DNA of 64,000 nucleotides from Catenulispora sp. MAP5-51 (GCF_041261205.1 NZ_JBGCCH010000004.1:124001-188000); one strand, 5' to 3'. Positions 40,587 through 50,511 are shown, counted from the stretch's first letter. Notes: generated by a model from the sequence alone, not told the origin. A program made the numbers and translations.

Positions 40587-41930
40587 ATGACTTCCCCTCG
40601 GATTCCCCAAAACTTCGAACGGCCTCTCGCGCGTCGAGGGCTGCTCAAGGGGATGGGCGCGGCTGCGGCATTCGCGACGGTGCCGGGCGCTCTGGCCGCC
40701 TGTTCCTCAAGTAAGAGCTCGGGTTCCTCGAGCAGCAACGCGGGCTCGGCCACCGCTCCGGTGACGTTCGGATCCAACTACTCCGACGCCAGCCCGAAGG
40801 CGGCGTTCGCGGCGCTGTGCGCGGCGGCCACGGCGGCCGGCGGCCCGAAGGTGACCGTCAACACGGTCGACCACAACACGTTCCAGAACAACATCACCAG
40901 CTACCTGCAGGGCACCCCGGACGACCTGTTCACCTGGTTCGCCGGCTACCGCATGCAGTACTTCGCGGCGCAGGGCCTGGCGCTGCCCATCGACGATGTC
41001 TGGGCGAAGATCGGCGGCAACTTCAGCGCCTCGGTGAAGACGCTGTCCACCGGCCTGGACGGCCACCAGTACTTCGTGCCGATCTACAATTACCCGTGGG
41101 TGGTCTTCTACAACAAGAGCCACTTCGCCTCGAAGGGCTACACCGTCCCGACCACCTGGGACGACTTCATCACGCTGTGCAAGAAGATGAAGTCCGACGG
41201 CATCATCCCGCTGGCCTTCGCCGACAAGGACGGCTGGCCCGCGCTGGGGACCTTCGACATCCTCAACATGCGCATCAACGGGTACGACTACCACCAGAAG
41301 CTGATGAAGCACCAGGTGCCGTGGACCGACGCCGGCGTCACCGCGGTGTTCGACAAGTGGGCCGAGCTGATGCCGTACATGCAGACCGGCGCCAACGGCC
41401 GCATCTGGCAGGACGCGGCCAAGACGCTGGAGCAGAAGCAGGCCGGCATGATGTTCCAGGGCACCAACCAGGTCGCGGCGCAGTACGTCACGGACAACGC
41501 GAACCTGGACGACCTGGACTTCTTCCCGTACCCGGCGATCAACCCGACGTACGGCCAGGACTACATGGACGCCCCGACCGACGGCTTCATGATCAGCAAG
41601 AAGGCCAAGAACCCGGCCGGCGCCAAGGCGATCCTGGAGTACATAGGCACGGCCGCCGCCGAGTCGACGTTCCTGAAGACCGACCAGTGGGACGTCGGCG
41701 TCGCCACCGGTCTGCAGGCGCCGTCCTACGACGCGATCCAGAAGAGCTCGGTCACGGCGATCTCCAACTGCAAGGCCGTGGCCCAGTTCATGGACCGCGA
41801 CGCCGACCCGGCGATGGCCACCGCGATGATCTCGATCATCCAGAAGTTCATCGACGACCCGAGCACCGGCAACATCACCAGCCTTCAGAACAGCGCTGAG
41901 CAGCAGGCGAAGGCGATCTACACGTCATGA
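40587..41930 (+). CDS. sugar ABC transporter substrate-binding lipoprotein
   Basis: 447 residues. A twin-Arg motif (RRGLLKGMG, Arg16-Arg17) precedes a hydrophobic core and lipobox with Cys39 (ALAACSSS), so it may be exported by Tat and lipidated. The mature protein is a family-1 extracellular solute-binding protein (MalE-like) with Trp/Tyr-rich sugar-binding stretches (YPWVVFYNKSHFASKGYTV, DDFITLCKKMK). ATG 40587 has GGGAG 9 nt upstream. Followed by two permeases with ATGA overlaps. No ATPase gene is in the operon, so a shared MsiK-type ATPase is expected. Confidence 0.92.
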   Translation: MTSPRIPQNFERPLARRGLLKGMGAAAAFATVPGALAACSSSKSSGSSSSNAGSATAPVTFGSNYSDASPKAAFAALCAAATAAGGPKVTVNTVDHNTFQNNITSYLQGTPDDLFTWFAGYRMQYFAAQGLALPIDDVWAKIGGNFSASVKTLSTGLDGHQYFVPIYNYPWVVFYNKSHFASKGYTVPTTWDDFITLCKKMKSDGIIPLAFADKDGWPALGTFDILNMRINGYDYHQKLMKHQVPWTDAGVTAVFDKWAELMPYMQTGANGRIWQDAAKTLEQKQAGMMFQGTNQVAAQYVTDNANLDDLDFFPYPAINPTYGQDYMDAPTDGFMISKKAKNPAGAKAILEYIGTAAAESTFLKTDQWDVGVATGLQAPSYDAIQKSSVTAISNCKAVAQFMDRDADPAMATAMISIIQKFIDDPSTGNITSLQNSAEQQAKAIYTS

Positions 41931-42931
41931 CCGACCAAGAACTGAGCCCGGCGGCGGCCGCGGCGCCTCGCGCGCCGCGCCGCCGCCGGGTGGGCCGGCT
42001 CAGCGGCCGGGACAAGGCCGTGGTGGCCGTCCTGCTGGGCCTGCCCATCCTCCTCGACCTCGCGTTCATCTGGGGTCCTGCGCTGGCCACCGTGGGGCTG
42101 TCGTTCACCAAGTGGAACGGCGTGGGCGGCCTGTCCACGAAGATCTGCCAGCCGAACGTCCCCTCGATCCTGAACAACGGATGCCTGTACGGCGTCCAGA
42201 ACTACCACCAGGCCGCCACCATCTACCCCGAGTTCTGGCCGGCGGTGCGGCACAACCTGATCTGGCTGGCGGTGTTCGTGTTCTTCGCGACCCCGCTCGG
42301 CATGTTCTTCGCCGTGCTCATCGACCGCGGCATCAAGGGCAGCCGGATGTACCAGAGCATCCTGTTCCTGCCGGTGATGCTCTCGCTGGCGCTGGTCGGC
42401 ATCATCTGGGAGTTCATGTACTCCCAGAACTACGGCCTGATCAACACCGTCATCGGGCACAACCACAACGGCAACGCCATCGACTGGCTGGGCAATCCGA
42501 AGCTGAACCTGTGGTCGGTGCTCATCGAGGCCAGCTGGCGCCAGGCCGGCTACGTGATGGTGCTCTACCTGGCCGGCCTGAAGGCCGTGGACCCGCAGCT
42601 GCGCGAGGCGGCGCTGATGGACGGCACCAACGCCTGGCAGACCTTCTGGAAAGTGGTCTTCCCGGTGATGCGGCCCATCAACATCGTCGTCATGGTGGTG
42701 ACCGTCATCGAGTCGCTGCGAGCCTTCGACCTGGTCTACATCACCAACAAGGGCATCAACGGCCTGGAGCTGCTGTCCGTCCTGGTCACCTCCAACATCG
42801 TCGGGGAGACCCAGCGCGTCGGCTTCGGCTCGGCGCTCGGCGTGATCCTTCTGGTCATCTCGCTGGTGCCGATCTGCGCGTTCCTGTACCTCACGTTCCG
42901 CCGCGAGACCCAACCCAAGGGTGCCCGATGA
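41927..42931 (+). CDS. sugar ABC transporter permease (MalF type)
   Basis: 334 residues with about six membrane helices after a basic N-terminal stretch (RAPRRRRVGRLSG). The EAA motif is EAALMDGTNAWQTFWKVVFP, the docking site for the ATPase. The ATG overlaps the binding protein stop (ATGA), and the stop overlaps the next permease start. It forms a heterodimer with the MalG-type permease at 42928. Confidence 0.92.
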   Translation: MTDQELSPAAAAAPRAPRRRRVGRLSGRDKAVVAVLLGLPILLDLAFIWGPALATVGLSFTKWNGVGGLSTKICQPNVPSILNNGCLYGVQNYHQAATIYPEFWPAVRHNLIWLAVFVFFATPLGMFFAVLIDRGIKGSRMYQSILFLPVMLSLALVGIIWEFMYSQNYGLINTVIGHNHNGNAIDWLGNPKLNLWSVLIEASWRQAGYVMVLYLAGLKAVDPQLREAALMDGTNAWQTFWKVVFPVMRPINIVVMVVTVIESLRAFDLVYITNKGINGLELLSVLVTSNIVGETQRVGFGSALGVILLVISLVPICAFLYLTFRRETQPKGAR

Positions 42932-43845
42932 CTGCACAGACCATCCACCGGACGACGCCGCGTGCCTCGGCCGGCGGCGGCCGCAGGAAGCCGCTGCGCT
43001 GGGGGCAGCTCGCCTCGCAGGTGTTCCTGATAAGCGCGTGTGTGCTGTGGCTGCTGCCGATCGCCTTCGCGCTGTATGTGGCACTCCGCCCTTATTCGGA
43101 GACCCAGAAGTACGGCTACGTGTCGATGCCGCACCACCTGACGCTGAAGAACTTCAGCGACGCGTGGAGCCAGTCGGACATGCTCCACTACTTCTGGAAC
43201 TCGGTGCTGATCACCGTACCCTCGGTGATCATCGTCCTGGCGCTGGCCGCCGGCCTGGCCTTCGTCCTCACCCGGGTGAACGTCAAGATCAACGTGGCCC
43301 TGCTGATCCTGTTCACCGCCGGGAACCTGCTGCCGCAGCAGGTCATCATCACCCCGCTGTACCGGCTCTTCCTGCAGATCCACATACCGACCTTCCTGGG
43401 AAGCAGCGGGCTGCTGTACAACTCGATCCTCGGCCTGATCGTCATCAACGTCTCGTTCCAGCTGGGCTTCTGCACCTTTGTGCTGAGCAACTACATGAAG
43501 TCGATCCCGGATGAGATGTACGAGGCCGCGCTGGTCGACGGAGCGGGTCTGTGGACCCGGTTCAGGAAGCTGACGCTCCCGCTGTGCCGGCCCGCGCTGG
43601 CGGCCCTGGCGACGCTGCTGACGACCTGGATCTACAACGACTTCTTCTGGGCCATCACCTTGATGTCCTCGGGCGACAAGCGGCCCGTCACCTCCGCGCT
43701 GGCCAACCTGCAGGGCCAGTTCGTGAGCAACCAGAACCTGATCGCCGCGGCCGCGATGATCGTGGCGATTCCGACCCTGGTCGTGTACGTGCTGTTGCAG
43801 AAGCAGTTCATCGCCGGGCTGTCGCTGGGGAGCAGCAAGGGCTGA
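42928..43845 (+). CDS. sugar ABC transporter permease (MalG type)
   Basis: 305 residues, six membrane helices, EAA motif EAALVDGAGLWTRFRKLTLP. It pairs with the permease at 41927. ATG 42928 overlaps the upstream stop. Downstream are 95 nt without a gene, then the DeoR regulator on the same strand, which could share the transcript. Confidence 0.92.
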   Translation: MTAQTIHRTTPRASAGGGRRKPLRWGQLASQVFLISACVLWLLPIAFALYVALRPYSETQKYGYVSMPHHLTLKNFSDAWSQSDMLHYFWNSVLITVPSVIIVLALAAGLAFVLTRVNVKINVALLILFTAGNLLPQQVIITPLYRLFLQIHIPTFLGSSGLLYNSILGLIVINVSFQLGFCTFVLSNYMKSIPDEMYEAALVDGAGLWTRFRKLTLPLCRPALAALATLLTTWIYNDFFWAITLMSSGDKRPVTSALANLQGQFVSNQNLIAAAAMIVAIPTLVVYVLLQKQFIAGLSLGSSKG

Positions 43846-43940
43846 GTTCGCCGGTCGGGGTGCGCCGCCTCGGCCATTGATGGAGACCGACATCGCGACA
43901 CACCCGCGGCGGGCGGGCGACACGAGGGGCGGAACGGCGG

Positions 43941-44744
43941 ATGCTGGCAGCGCAGCGGCAGGCGTGGATCCTCCAGGAGGTCCGACAACACGGAGCCGTG
44001 CGGGTCACGGAACTGGTCGCGGCGTTGAACGTGTCGGACATGACGGTGCGCCGGGACCTGGACTCGCTGGCCGACCAGGGCCTGGTCACCAAGGTGCACG
44101 GCGGCGCCACGGCGCGCGGCGGCGGCTCCACCGACGAGCCGGCGTTCAGCGTGAAGGCCGCGCGGCAGCGGCGGGCCAAGGAGGCCATCGCGCGGGCCGC
44201 CGCGGATCTGGTGCGCCCCGGGACGGCGATCGGGGTGTCGGCCGGGTCCACCACCTACGCCTTCGCTCAGCAGCTGGCCCGGGTGCCGGACCTGACGGTG
44301 GTGACGAACTCGCCGCCGGTCGCCGAACTGCTGCACGCGCTGCCCGGCCCGCCGCAGACGGTGATCCTCACCGGCGGCATGCGCACGATCTCCGACGCGC
44401 TGGTCGGCCCGGTCGCGATCGACGCGATCCGCCGGCTGCACCTGGACTGCGTGTTCATCGGGGTGCACGGCATCGACGCCGAGGCCGGGTTCACCAGCCC
44501 GAACCTGATGGAGGCCGAGACCAACCGGATGCTGGTCTCCACGGCCCAGCGCCTGGTGGTGATGGCCGACCACACGAAGTGGGGCGTGGTGGGGCTCTCG
44601 GAGATCGCCGCGCTGCACGAGGCCTCGGTGCTGGTCAGCGACGACGGGCTGGGCTCGGCGGCGCGGCAGATGCTGCGCGAACAGGTGGGGGAGTTGATCG
44701 TCGTTCCCGTTGAAGGGACGGGGGCGAATGAGGAGGAAGAGTAG
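43941..44744 (+). CDS. DeoR/GlpR family transcriptional regulator
   Basis: 267 residues. The N-terminal DeoR helix-turn-helix is VTELVAALNVSDMTVRRDLDSLADQGLVTKVHGG, followed by a sugar-isomerase-like effector domain (GTAIGVSAGSTTYAFAQQLA, ILTGGMRTI, DCVFIGVHGID). Such regulators respond to phosphorylated sugars and usually repress the neighbouring catabolic genes. Between the transporter and alpha-galactosidase genes, it probably controls both. ATG 43941 is chosen at the HTH; the region has no obvious ribosome site. Confidence 0.88.
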   Translation: MLAAQRQAWILQEVRQHGAVRVTELVAALNVSDMTVRRDLDSLADQGLVTKVHGGATARGGGSTDEPAFSVKAARQRRAKEAIARAAADLVRPGTAIGVSAGSTTYAFAQQLARVPDLTVVTNSPPVAELLHALPGPPQTVILTGGMRTISDALVGPVAIDAIRRLHLDCVFIGVHGIDAEAGFTSPNLMEAETNRMLVSTAQRLVVMADHTKWGVVGLSEIAALHEASVLVSDDGLGSAARQMLREQVGELIVVPVEGTGANEEEE

Positions 44745-44753
44745 GGAGGCACC

Positions 44754-46361
44754 ATGCGTCATCGGGCCCCGCGCAGTCGACAGTTGCGCGCCGCCTTCGC
44801 AGCGTTCGCCCTCGTGGTCGGGACGTTGTTCGGCGTAGCGGTATCGGCACCTGCACAAGCACTCGGCAACGGTCTGGCTCTGACCCCGCCGATGGGATGG
44901 AACGACTGGAACTCCTTCGGGTGCAACGTCTCGGAGAGCCTGGTCGAGCAGACGGCGGACCTCATCGTCTCGTCCGGGATGAAGAACGCCGGCTACCAGT
45001 ATGTGAACATCGACGACTGTTGGATGTCCTCGAGCCGGGACGCCAACGGGAACCTGGTTCCCGACCCGGCCAAGTTCCCGGACGGGATCTCGGGGACCGC
45101 CGCCTACGTCCACAGCAAGGGCCTCAAGCTCGGGATCTACGAGAGCGCGGGCACCGCGACCTGCGCCGGGTACCCCGGCAGCCTGAACCACGAGCAGGCC
45201 GACGCGAACTCGTTCGCGTCCTGGGGCGTGGACTACCTGAAGTACGACAACTGCAACAACCAGGGGATCTCGGCCCAGACCCGCTACACGGCGATGCGCG
45301 ACGCGCTGGCCAAGACCGGCCGGCAGATCGTGTTCAGCCTGTGCGACTGGGGCCAGGAGTCGGTGTGGACGTGGGGCGCCGGCGTCGGCAACCTGTGGCG
45401 CACCACCGGCGACATCAACGCCAGCTTCAGCAGCATGCTGTCCAACTTCCACAACACGGTCGGGTTGGCCTCCTACGCCGGTCCCGGCGGCTGGAACGAC
45501 CCGGACATGCTCGAAGTGGGCAACGGGATGTCGTTCACCGAGGACCGCTCGGAGATGTCGCTGTGGGCCGAGATGGCCGCGCCGCTGATCTCCGGGACCG
45601 ACCTGCGCAGCGCGACTCCGGCGACCCTGTCGCTGTACACGAATAAGGACGTCGTCGCCGTCGACCAGGATTCCCTGGGCAAGGCCGGGAAGGAGATCGC
45701 CTCCTCCGGCGGGGACGACGTGATGGCCAAGCCGCTGTCCAACGGCGACGTGGCGGTGGTGCTGTTCAACGAGAACTCCTCGGCGCAGACCATCTCGACC
45801 TCCGCCTCGGCGATCGGGATCGCGTCCTCGTCCTCGTACAAGCTCGACAACCTGTGGTCGAAGGTGATCACGTCGACGTCGGGCTCGATCAGCGCCACGG
45901 TGCCCGCGCACGGATCGGTGATGTACCGGGTGTCCACGGGCAGCGGGAGCAGTGTCGGGAGTGCGCACCGGTTCGTCGGCGCGTCGTCGGGCCGCTGCCT
46001 GGACGTGCCGAACGGGAGCACGACGACCGGCACCCAGCTGGACATCTGGGACTGCAACACCGGCTCGAACCAGTCCTTCACCCCGACCTCGGGCAAGGCG
46101 CTCCAGGTCTACAACGGCAGCCTGTGCCTGGACGCGAGCGGTCAGGGGACGACAGCCGGGACCAAGGTCATCATCTGGACCTGCAACGGCCAGACGAACC
46201 AACAGTGGAACCTGAACCCCGACGGGTCGATCACCGGCGTGCAGTCCGGGCTGTGCCTGGACGTGACCGGCGGCAACGTGCCGGCCGGGAACGTCAACGG
46301 CACCCTGCTCGAACTGTGGGGCTGCAACGGAGGCGCGAACCAGCAGTGGAGCCTGGGGTAG
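44754..46361 (+). CDS. secreted alpha-galactosidase (GH27) with ricin-type lectin domain
   Basis: 535 residues. Sec signal peptide, cleaved near AQA-37. The GH27 catalytic domain (about 38-400) shows LTPPMGWNDWNSFGCNVSE, the nucleophile Asp165 in YLKYDNC, and GGWNDPDMLEVG with Asp249 as probable acid/base. A C-terminal beta-trefoil carbohydrate-binding domain (about 400-535) has three QxW-type repeats (WDCNTGSNQSF, WTCNGQTNQQW, WGCNGGANQQW). It releases galactose from melibiose, raffinose or galactomannan outside the cell. It starts 10 nt after the DeoR gene, tying it to the transporter at 40587-43845. Confidence 0.94.
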   Translation: MRHRAPRSRQLRAAFAAFALVVGTLFGVAVSAPAQALGNGLALTPPMGWNDWNSFGCNVSESLVEQTADLIVSSGMKNAGYQYVNIDDCWMSSSRDANGNLVPDPAKFPDGISGTAAYVHSKGLKLGIYESAGTATCAGYPGSLNHEQADANSFASWGVDYLKYDNCNNQGISAQTRYTAMRDALAKTGRQIVFSLCDWGQESVWTWGAGVGNLWRTTGDINASFSSMLSNFHNTVGLASYAGPGGWNDPDMLEVGNGMSFTEDRSEMSLWAEMAAPLISGTDLRSATPATLSLYTNKDVVAVDQDSLGKAGKEIASSGGDDVMAKPLSNGDVAVVLFNENSSAQTISTSASAIGIASSSSYKLDNLWSKVITSTSGSISATVPAHGSVMYRVSTGSGSSVGSAHRFVGASSGRCLDVPNGSTTTGTQLDIWDCNTGSNQSFTPTSGKALQVYNGSLCLDASGQGTTAGTKVIIWTCNGQTNQQWNLNPDGSITGVQSGLCLDVTGGNVPAGNVNGTLLELWGCNGGANQQWSLG

Positions 46362-46444
46362 CGCGCGGCGCGTAGGCGCCGGACTGTCCTGATCGCCGGG
46401 TCCACCCGGTTGCGAGCGGCACCGAGGCATTCGATCATCGCCTC

Positions 46445-46807
46445 ATGATGCCGACCTCGGAACTGGTGGACCCGGCGGTGCGCACTTTTGTGGACGCGCT
46501 GAACGCCAACGACCCGGTGGCCGTGCGCGCCGCCATGACTGAGAACGCGACGATGACCGACGACGGCACGGCCCGGCTGCTGTGGGACTGGCTCCAGCGC
46601 GAGGCCTTCGACACGCGCGGCCGGATGGACGTGACCCAGCAGTCGGCGGACGGCCGCAACCTGATCGCCGACTTCACCAACGAGCAGTGGGGCACCATGA
46701 CCACGCGCTGGCACTTCGAGGTCGCCGGCGACCGGATCGCGCACTTCGACACCGGGCAGGCAGGCGAGCCCCCTTATGACCCGGCGTCATGGCTGGGGCA
46801 GCCATGA
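46445..46807 (+). CDS. nuclear transport factor 2-like (SnoaL-type) protein
   Basis: 120 residues. Cone-shaped NTF2-like fold suggested by PAVRTFVDALNANDPVAVRAAM at the start, an ATMTDDG strand and WHFEVAGDRIAHFDTGQ at the end. Members include ketosteroid isomerase-like and polyketide-cyclase-like enzymes and many of unknown role. No catalytic residues can be assigned. A GATCAT 6 nt before the ATG may be a degenerate leaderless -10. It stands alone, 68 nt before the SDR gene. Confidence 0.75.
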   Translation: MMPTSELVDPAVRTFVDALNANDPVAVRAAMTENATMTDDGTARLLWDWLQREAFDTRGRMDVTQQSADGRNLIADFTNEQWGTMTTRWHFEVAGDRIAHFDTGQAGEPPYDPASWLGQP

Positions 46808-46874
46808 CGCGTTGCGGGTATGTGGCGGCGGACTACATGGGAAGCGCGGGGCACCGTCTCTAGCGTGACCGGGT

Positions 46875-47669
46875 ATGACGCCTTCTATGGACGCTGCTGC
46901 CGCTTCTGTCGCCTCCCTGGATCTGTCCGGCCGCACCGCGCTGGTCACCGGCGCCGCCGGCGGCATCGGGCTGGCCTGCGCCGAACGGCTGGCCGCGGCC
47001 GGGGCCAAAGTGGTGGTGGCCGACATCAGCGCCGACGGTGCGCACGCCGCCGCCGAGAGGGTCGGCGGCGAGGCGCTGGTCGCCGACCTGAGCGACCTGG
47101 ACCAGGCCTCGGCCCTGCCGCACCGGATCGGCGGCGTGGACGTGCTGGTCAACAACGCCGGCCTGCAGCATGTGGCCCCGCTTCACGAGTTCCCGGTCGA
47201 ACGCTTCTCGCTGATCCTGCGGCTGATGGTCGAGGCGCCGTTCCGCCTGATCCGCGAATCGCTGCCGCACATGTACGAGCGCGGCTGGGGCCGGATCGTG
47301 AACATCTCCTCGGCGCACGGGCTGCGGGCCTCGGAGTTCAAGGCCGCCTACGTGACCGCCAAGCACGGTCTGGAAGGGCTGTCGAAGGTCGCGGCGCTGG
47401 AAGGCGCGCCGTACGGGGTCACCTCGAACTGTGTGAACCCGGCTTACGTGCGCACGCCGCTGGTCGAGAACCAGATCGCCGACCAGGCCGCCGCGCACGG
47501 CATCCCGGAGGAGGAGGTGGTGGCCAAGGTGATGCTGGAGCGCTCGGCCGTCAAGCGCCTGATCGAGCCCGCCGAGGTGGCCGAGCTGGTGGCCTACCTG
47601 TGCTCGCCGGCCGCGGCCTCGGTCTCCGGTGCCTCGTTGGCCATGGACGGTGGATGGACAGCGCGGTGA
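46875..47669 (+). CDS. 3-hydroxybutyrate dehydrogenase (SDR)
   Basis: 264 residues, classical SDR. Cofactor loop TGAAGGIG (about 25-32), NNAG motif in VLVNNAGLQHVAP, catalytic Ser/Tyr/Lys in NISSAHGL and YVTAKHG. LQHVAPLHEFP and the C-terminal VSGASLAMDGGWTAR fit the BdhA subfamily. It oxidises (R)-3-hydroxybutyrate to acetoacetate using NAD. A CoA-transferase pair for the next step follows the regulator, which strengthens the assignment. TAGCGT lies 8 nt before the ATG. Confidence 0.85.
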   Translation: MTPSMDAAAASVASLDLSGRTALVTGAAGGIGLACAERLAAAGAKVVVADISADGAHAAAERVGGEALVADLSDLDQASALPHRIGGVDVLVNNAGLQHVAPLHEFPVERFSLILRLMVEAPFRLIRESLPHMYERGWGRIVNISSAHGLRASEFKAAYVTAKHGLEGLSKVAALEGAPYGVTSNCVNPAYVRTPLVENQIADQAAAHGIPEEEVVAKVMLERSAVKRLIEPAEVAELVAYLCSPAAASVSGASLAMDGGWTAR

Positions 47670-47679
47670 GGTGCGCGTG

Positions 47680-49725
47680 ATGCTGGGCGCCATGTCCGCG
47701 CTCGCCACCGCTTCGGTGTTCCTCGACCTGCTGGCCCGCGATGCCGCCGCCATCGAGTACGACGGCCCGGTGGTCGCCGCCCGCGTGGCCGGCGCGGGCG
47801 GCGAGGAGCTGGCCGAGCTGGAGGCGGCCAAACGGGTGGCGCTGGAGGTGCGCGCGACCCTGGCCCGCTCACGCCGCCGCGAGGCCGAGCTGGTCGCGCT
47901 CTTCGAGACCGCCGGCGACCTGGCCGCCCTGCGCGACCTCGACGCGGTCCTGAAGGCGATCGTGACCCGCGCGCACACGCTGATCGGCGCGGACGTCACC
48001 TACCTGACCCTGGACGACCCCGAACGCGGCGACACGTACATGCGGGTGACCCACGGCTCGGTGTCGGCCCGCTTCCAGTCCCTGCGCCTGCCGATGGGCG
48101 CGGGCCTGGGCGGCCTGGTCGCCCAGACCGCGAAGCCGTACGTCACCCCGGACTACCCGGGCGACGCCCGCTTCCGGCACACGAACGAGATCGACGAGGG
48201 CGTCGGCGAGGAGGGGCTGATCGCCATCCTCGGAGTCCCGCTGGTGCTGGGCAGCCGGGTGATCGGCGTGCTGTTCGCCGCGAACCGCACCGCCCGGCCC
48301 TTCGCCCGCCACGAGATCACGCTGCTCGGCTCCCTGGCCGCGCACGCCGCGGTCGCCATCGACAACGCGCGCCTGCTGCAGGCCACCCGCGACGCCCTGG
48401 GCGAGCTGCGATCGGCGAACGAGCTGGTGCGCGCGCACAGCGAGGCGGTCGAACGGGCCGCGGCGGTCCACGACAAGCTGGCGGACCTGGTGCTGCGCGG
48501 CGGCGACGTGGAGGGGATCGCGGCGGCGGTCGCCGAGGCGCTCGGCGGCGGGCTGGTGGTGGTCGACGCCGACGGGGTGGTGACGGCGGTCGCCGGGGAG
48601 GTCGGCGCGCTCGACGGCACCGGGATCGGCGAGCGCGCCGGATCGGGTGCCGCGGTCGGCATCCAGGGCGCGAACCGCGCCGCTGAAGCCGAAGTCGCGA
48701 TCGATGTCATCTCCCGGGTCGTGAGATCCGGGCTGGCGATCGCTGCTGAGCAGGGCCATGGCGCGGGGTTCGGCGGCGCGGCCGATCTGGTCGCCCTCTC
48801 CGCCGCCACCGGCCGGGCCGTCCGCTCCGGCGACCTGGTCGTCGCCGCTGTCGCGGCTGCCGCCGAGCCGCTCGGTGCGCTCATCTTGTCCGCCCCCGAG
48901 TCGTTCAGCGATGTCGACCAGCGCATCCTGGAGCGCGCGGCGCTCGTCGTCGCCCTCCATCTGCTGATGCGCAGATCCGAAGCCGAAGCCGCCGAGCGGC
49001 TGGGCGGCGATCTGCTCGACGACCTCCTCGCCGTCCCCGTCCGCCACACCTCCACCCTCGCCGAGCGCGCCCGCCGCGTCGGCGTCGACCTCGACCGTCC
49101 GCACACCGTCGTGGCCGCCGACGCCGCCCCGGCCGACCGGCCCCGCGCGCACTTCGCCGCCGGCCGCCTGGCGAAAGCCGAAGGCGGTCTCGCAGGCTCC
49201 CACGAGGGCCGCATCGTCCTGCTGCTTCCCGGTGACGACCCCGCTCCTGCCGCGCAGCGCGTGCTGGCTGCGCTGCGCGGCGGTCTGGCTCATCCCGTCA
49301 CCGTCGGTGCCGGCGGCCCCAAGTCCGAGGTGGCTGCTTATGCCGACGCTCACGCCGAAGCCGTCCGCTGCCTCAGCGCCCTGCATGCCCTCGGACGTGT
49401 CGGCTGCGCTGCCGCGACCTCCGACCTCGGCTTCCTGGCGCTGGTCTTGGGCGGCGGCGATCCCGGCGCCGTGGTGCGCAGGGCCCTCGGGCCGCTCGTC
49501 GACTACGACGCCAAGCGCGGCACCGACCTGCTCGGCACCGTCGAGCAGTACTTCGCGTGCGGGCGCAGCCTCGGGCGTACCGGCGAGGCGCTGCACATCC
49601 ACGTCAACACCGTGACCCAGCGTCTGGACCGCACCGCGCGGCTGCTGGGCGCCGACTGGCAGGAGCCCGGCCGCAGCCTGGAGATCCAGCTGGCGCTCCA
49701 GATCCGGCGCGTCATGGGGCTCTGA
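47680..49725 (+). CDS. GAF-domain PucR/CdaR-type transcriptional regulator
   Basis: 681 residues. A helical region (about 25-75) precedes a GAF sensor domain (about 80-260: LVALFETAGDLAALRDLDAVL through the GVLFAANRTARPF motif). A middle region of about 270-430 is unassigned, and the C-terminus ends with a PucR-type helix-turn-helix (DLLGTVEQYFACGRSLGRTGEALHIHVNTVTQRLDRT, of the kind binding purine- and acid-catabolism promoters). Placed between bdh and CoA-transferase genes, it likely controls ketone-body catabolism. The ATG at 47680 follows GGTGAGG; ATG 47692 is possible. Confidence 0.83.
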   Translation: MLGAMSALATASVFLDLLARDAAAIEYDGPVVAARVAGAGGEELAELEAAKRVALEVRATLARSRRREAELVALFETAGDLAALRDLDAVLKAIVTRAHTLIGADVTYLTLDDPERGDTYMRVTHGSVSARFQSLRLPMGAGLGGLVAQTAKPYVTPDYPGDARFRHTNEIDEGVGEEGLIAILGVPLVLGSRVIGVLFAANRTARPFARHEITLLGSLAAHAAVAIDNARLLQATRDALGELRSANELVRAHSEAVERAAAVHDKLADLVLRGGDVEGIAAAVAEALGGGLVVVDADGVVTAVAGEVGALDGTGIGERAGSGAAVGIQGANRAAEAEVAIDVISRVVRSGLAIAAEQGHGAGFGGAADLVALSAATGRAVRSGDLVVAAVAAAAEPLGALILSAPESFSDVDQRILERAALVVALHLLMRRSEAEAAERLGGDLLDDLLAVPVRHTSTLAERARRVGVDLDRPHTVVAADAAPADRPRAHFAAGRLAKAEGGLAGSHEGRIVLLLPGDDPAPAAQRVLAALRGGLAHPVTVGAGGPKSEVAAYADAHAEAVRCLSALHALGRVGCAAATSDLGFLALVLGGGDPGAVVRRALGPLVDYDAKRGTDLLGTVEQYFACGRSLGRTGEALHIHVNTVTQRLDRTARLLGADWQEPGRSLEIQLALQIRRVMGL

Positions 49726-49799
49726 GGCACAACCCTGCTTGATCTTGTGGCGGGCGAAGACATATCAAACGGAGCAGTCCGTCCATACCGTCCATCCCC

Positions 49800-50510
49800 A
49801 TGGACAAGACAGCCCCGACCCCGTCCCAAGCGGTGGCCGACATCCCCTCGGCGGCCACGCTCGCCGTGGGCGGCTTCGGCCTCTGCGGCATCCCCAGCAC
49901 CCTGATAGCGGCCCTGCTCGACCAGGGCGCGACCGGGCTCTCCGTCGTCTCCAACAATTGCGGCGTGGACGACTGGGGCCTCGGCCTGTTGCTCAGCGCC
50001 GGCCGCATCGCCAAGATGACCAGCTCTTATGTCGGCGAGAACAAGGAGTTCGCGCGCCAGTACCTGGCCGGCGAGCTGGAGGTCGAACTCCTGCCGCAGG
50101 GCACGCTCGCCGAGAGCCTGCGCGCCGGCGGCCTGGGCATCCCGGCGTACTACACCCCGGCCGGCGTCGGCACGAGCGTCGCCGCGGGCAAGGAGACCCG
50201 CGTCTTCGACGGCCGCGAGTACCTGCTGGAACCCGCCATCACCGCGGACTTCGCGCTGGTCCGCGCCATCAAGGGGGACCGCCACGGAAACCTCGTCTTC
50301 CACGCCTCGGCCCGCAACTTCAACCCGGTGGTGGCCATGGCCGGCCGGGTGACGCTCGCGGAGGTCGAGGAGCTCGTCGAGCCCGGGGAGCTCGGCCCCG
50401 ACGAGATCCACCTGCCCGGCGTCTTCGTGCAGCGCGTGGTCCAGGTCCCGCCGGACCAGCGGGACAAGCGCATCGAGAAGCGGACCACCACCCCGAACGG
50501 AGCCTCCTGA
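49800..50510 (+). CDS. scoA: 3-oxoacid CoA-transferase subunit A
   Basis: 236 residues. Subunit A of a heterodimeric family-I CoA-transferase that moves CoA between succinate and acetoacetate. The motif [18 protein letters not shown] near the N-terminus and [15 protein letters not shown] are diagnostic of the alpha subunit, and the C-terminus has the usual [12 protein letters not shown]. It pairs with subunit B starting 1 nt after its stop. Located downstream of bdh and its regulator, so the pathway runs 3-hydroxybutyrate to acetoacetate to acetoacetyl-CoA. Confidence 0.92.
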   Translation: MDKTAPTPSQAVADIPSAATLAVGGFGLCGIPSTLIAALLDQGATGLSVVSNNCGVDDWGLGLLLSAGRIAKMTSSYVGENKEFARQYLAGELEVELLPQGTLAESLRAGGLGIPAYYTPAGVGTSVAAGKETRVFDGREYLLEPAITADFALVRAIKGDRHGNLVFHASARNFNPVVAMAGRVTLAEVEELVEPGELGPDEIHLPGVFVQRVVQVPPDQRDKRIEKRTTTPNGAS

Positions 50511-50511
50511 C

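Noticed and set aside
43632-46430. 932-codon minus-strand frame opposite permease, DeoR and GH27 genes
   Set aside because: The plus-strand proteins are recognisable families; the minus frame has no motif and spans several genes.
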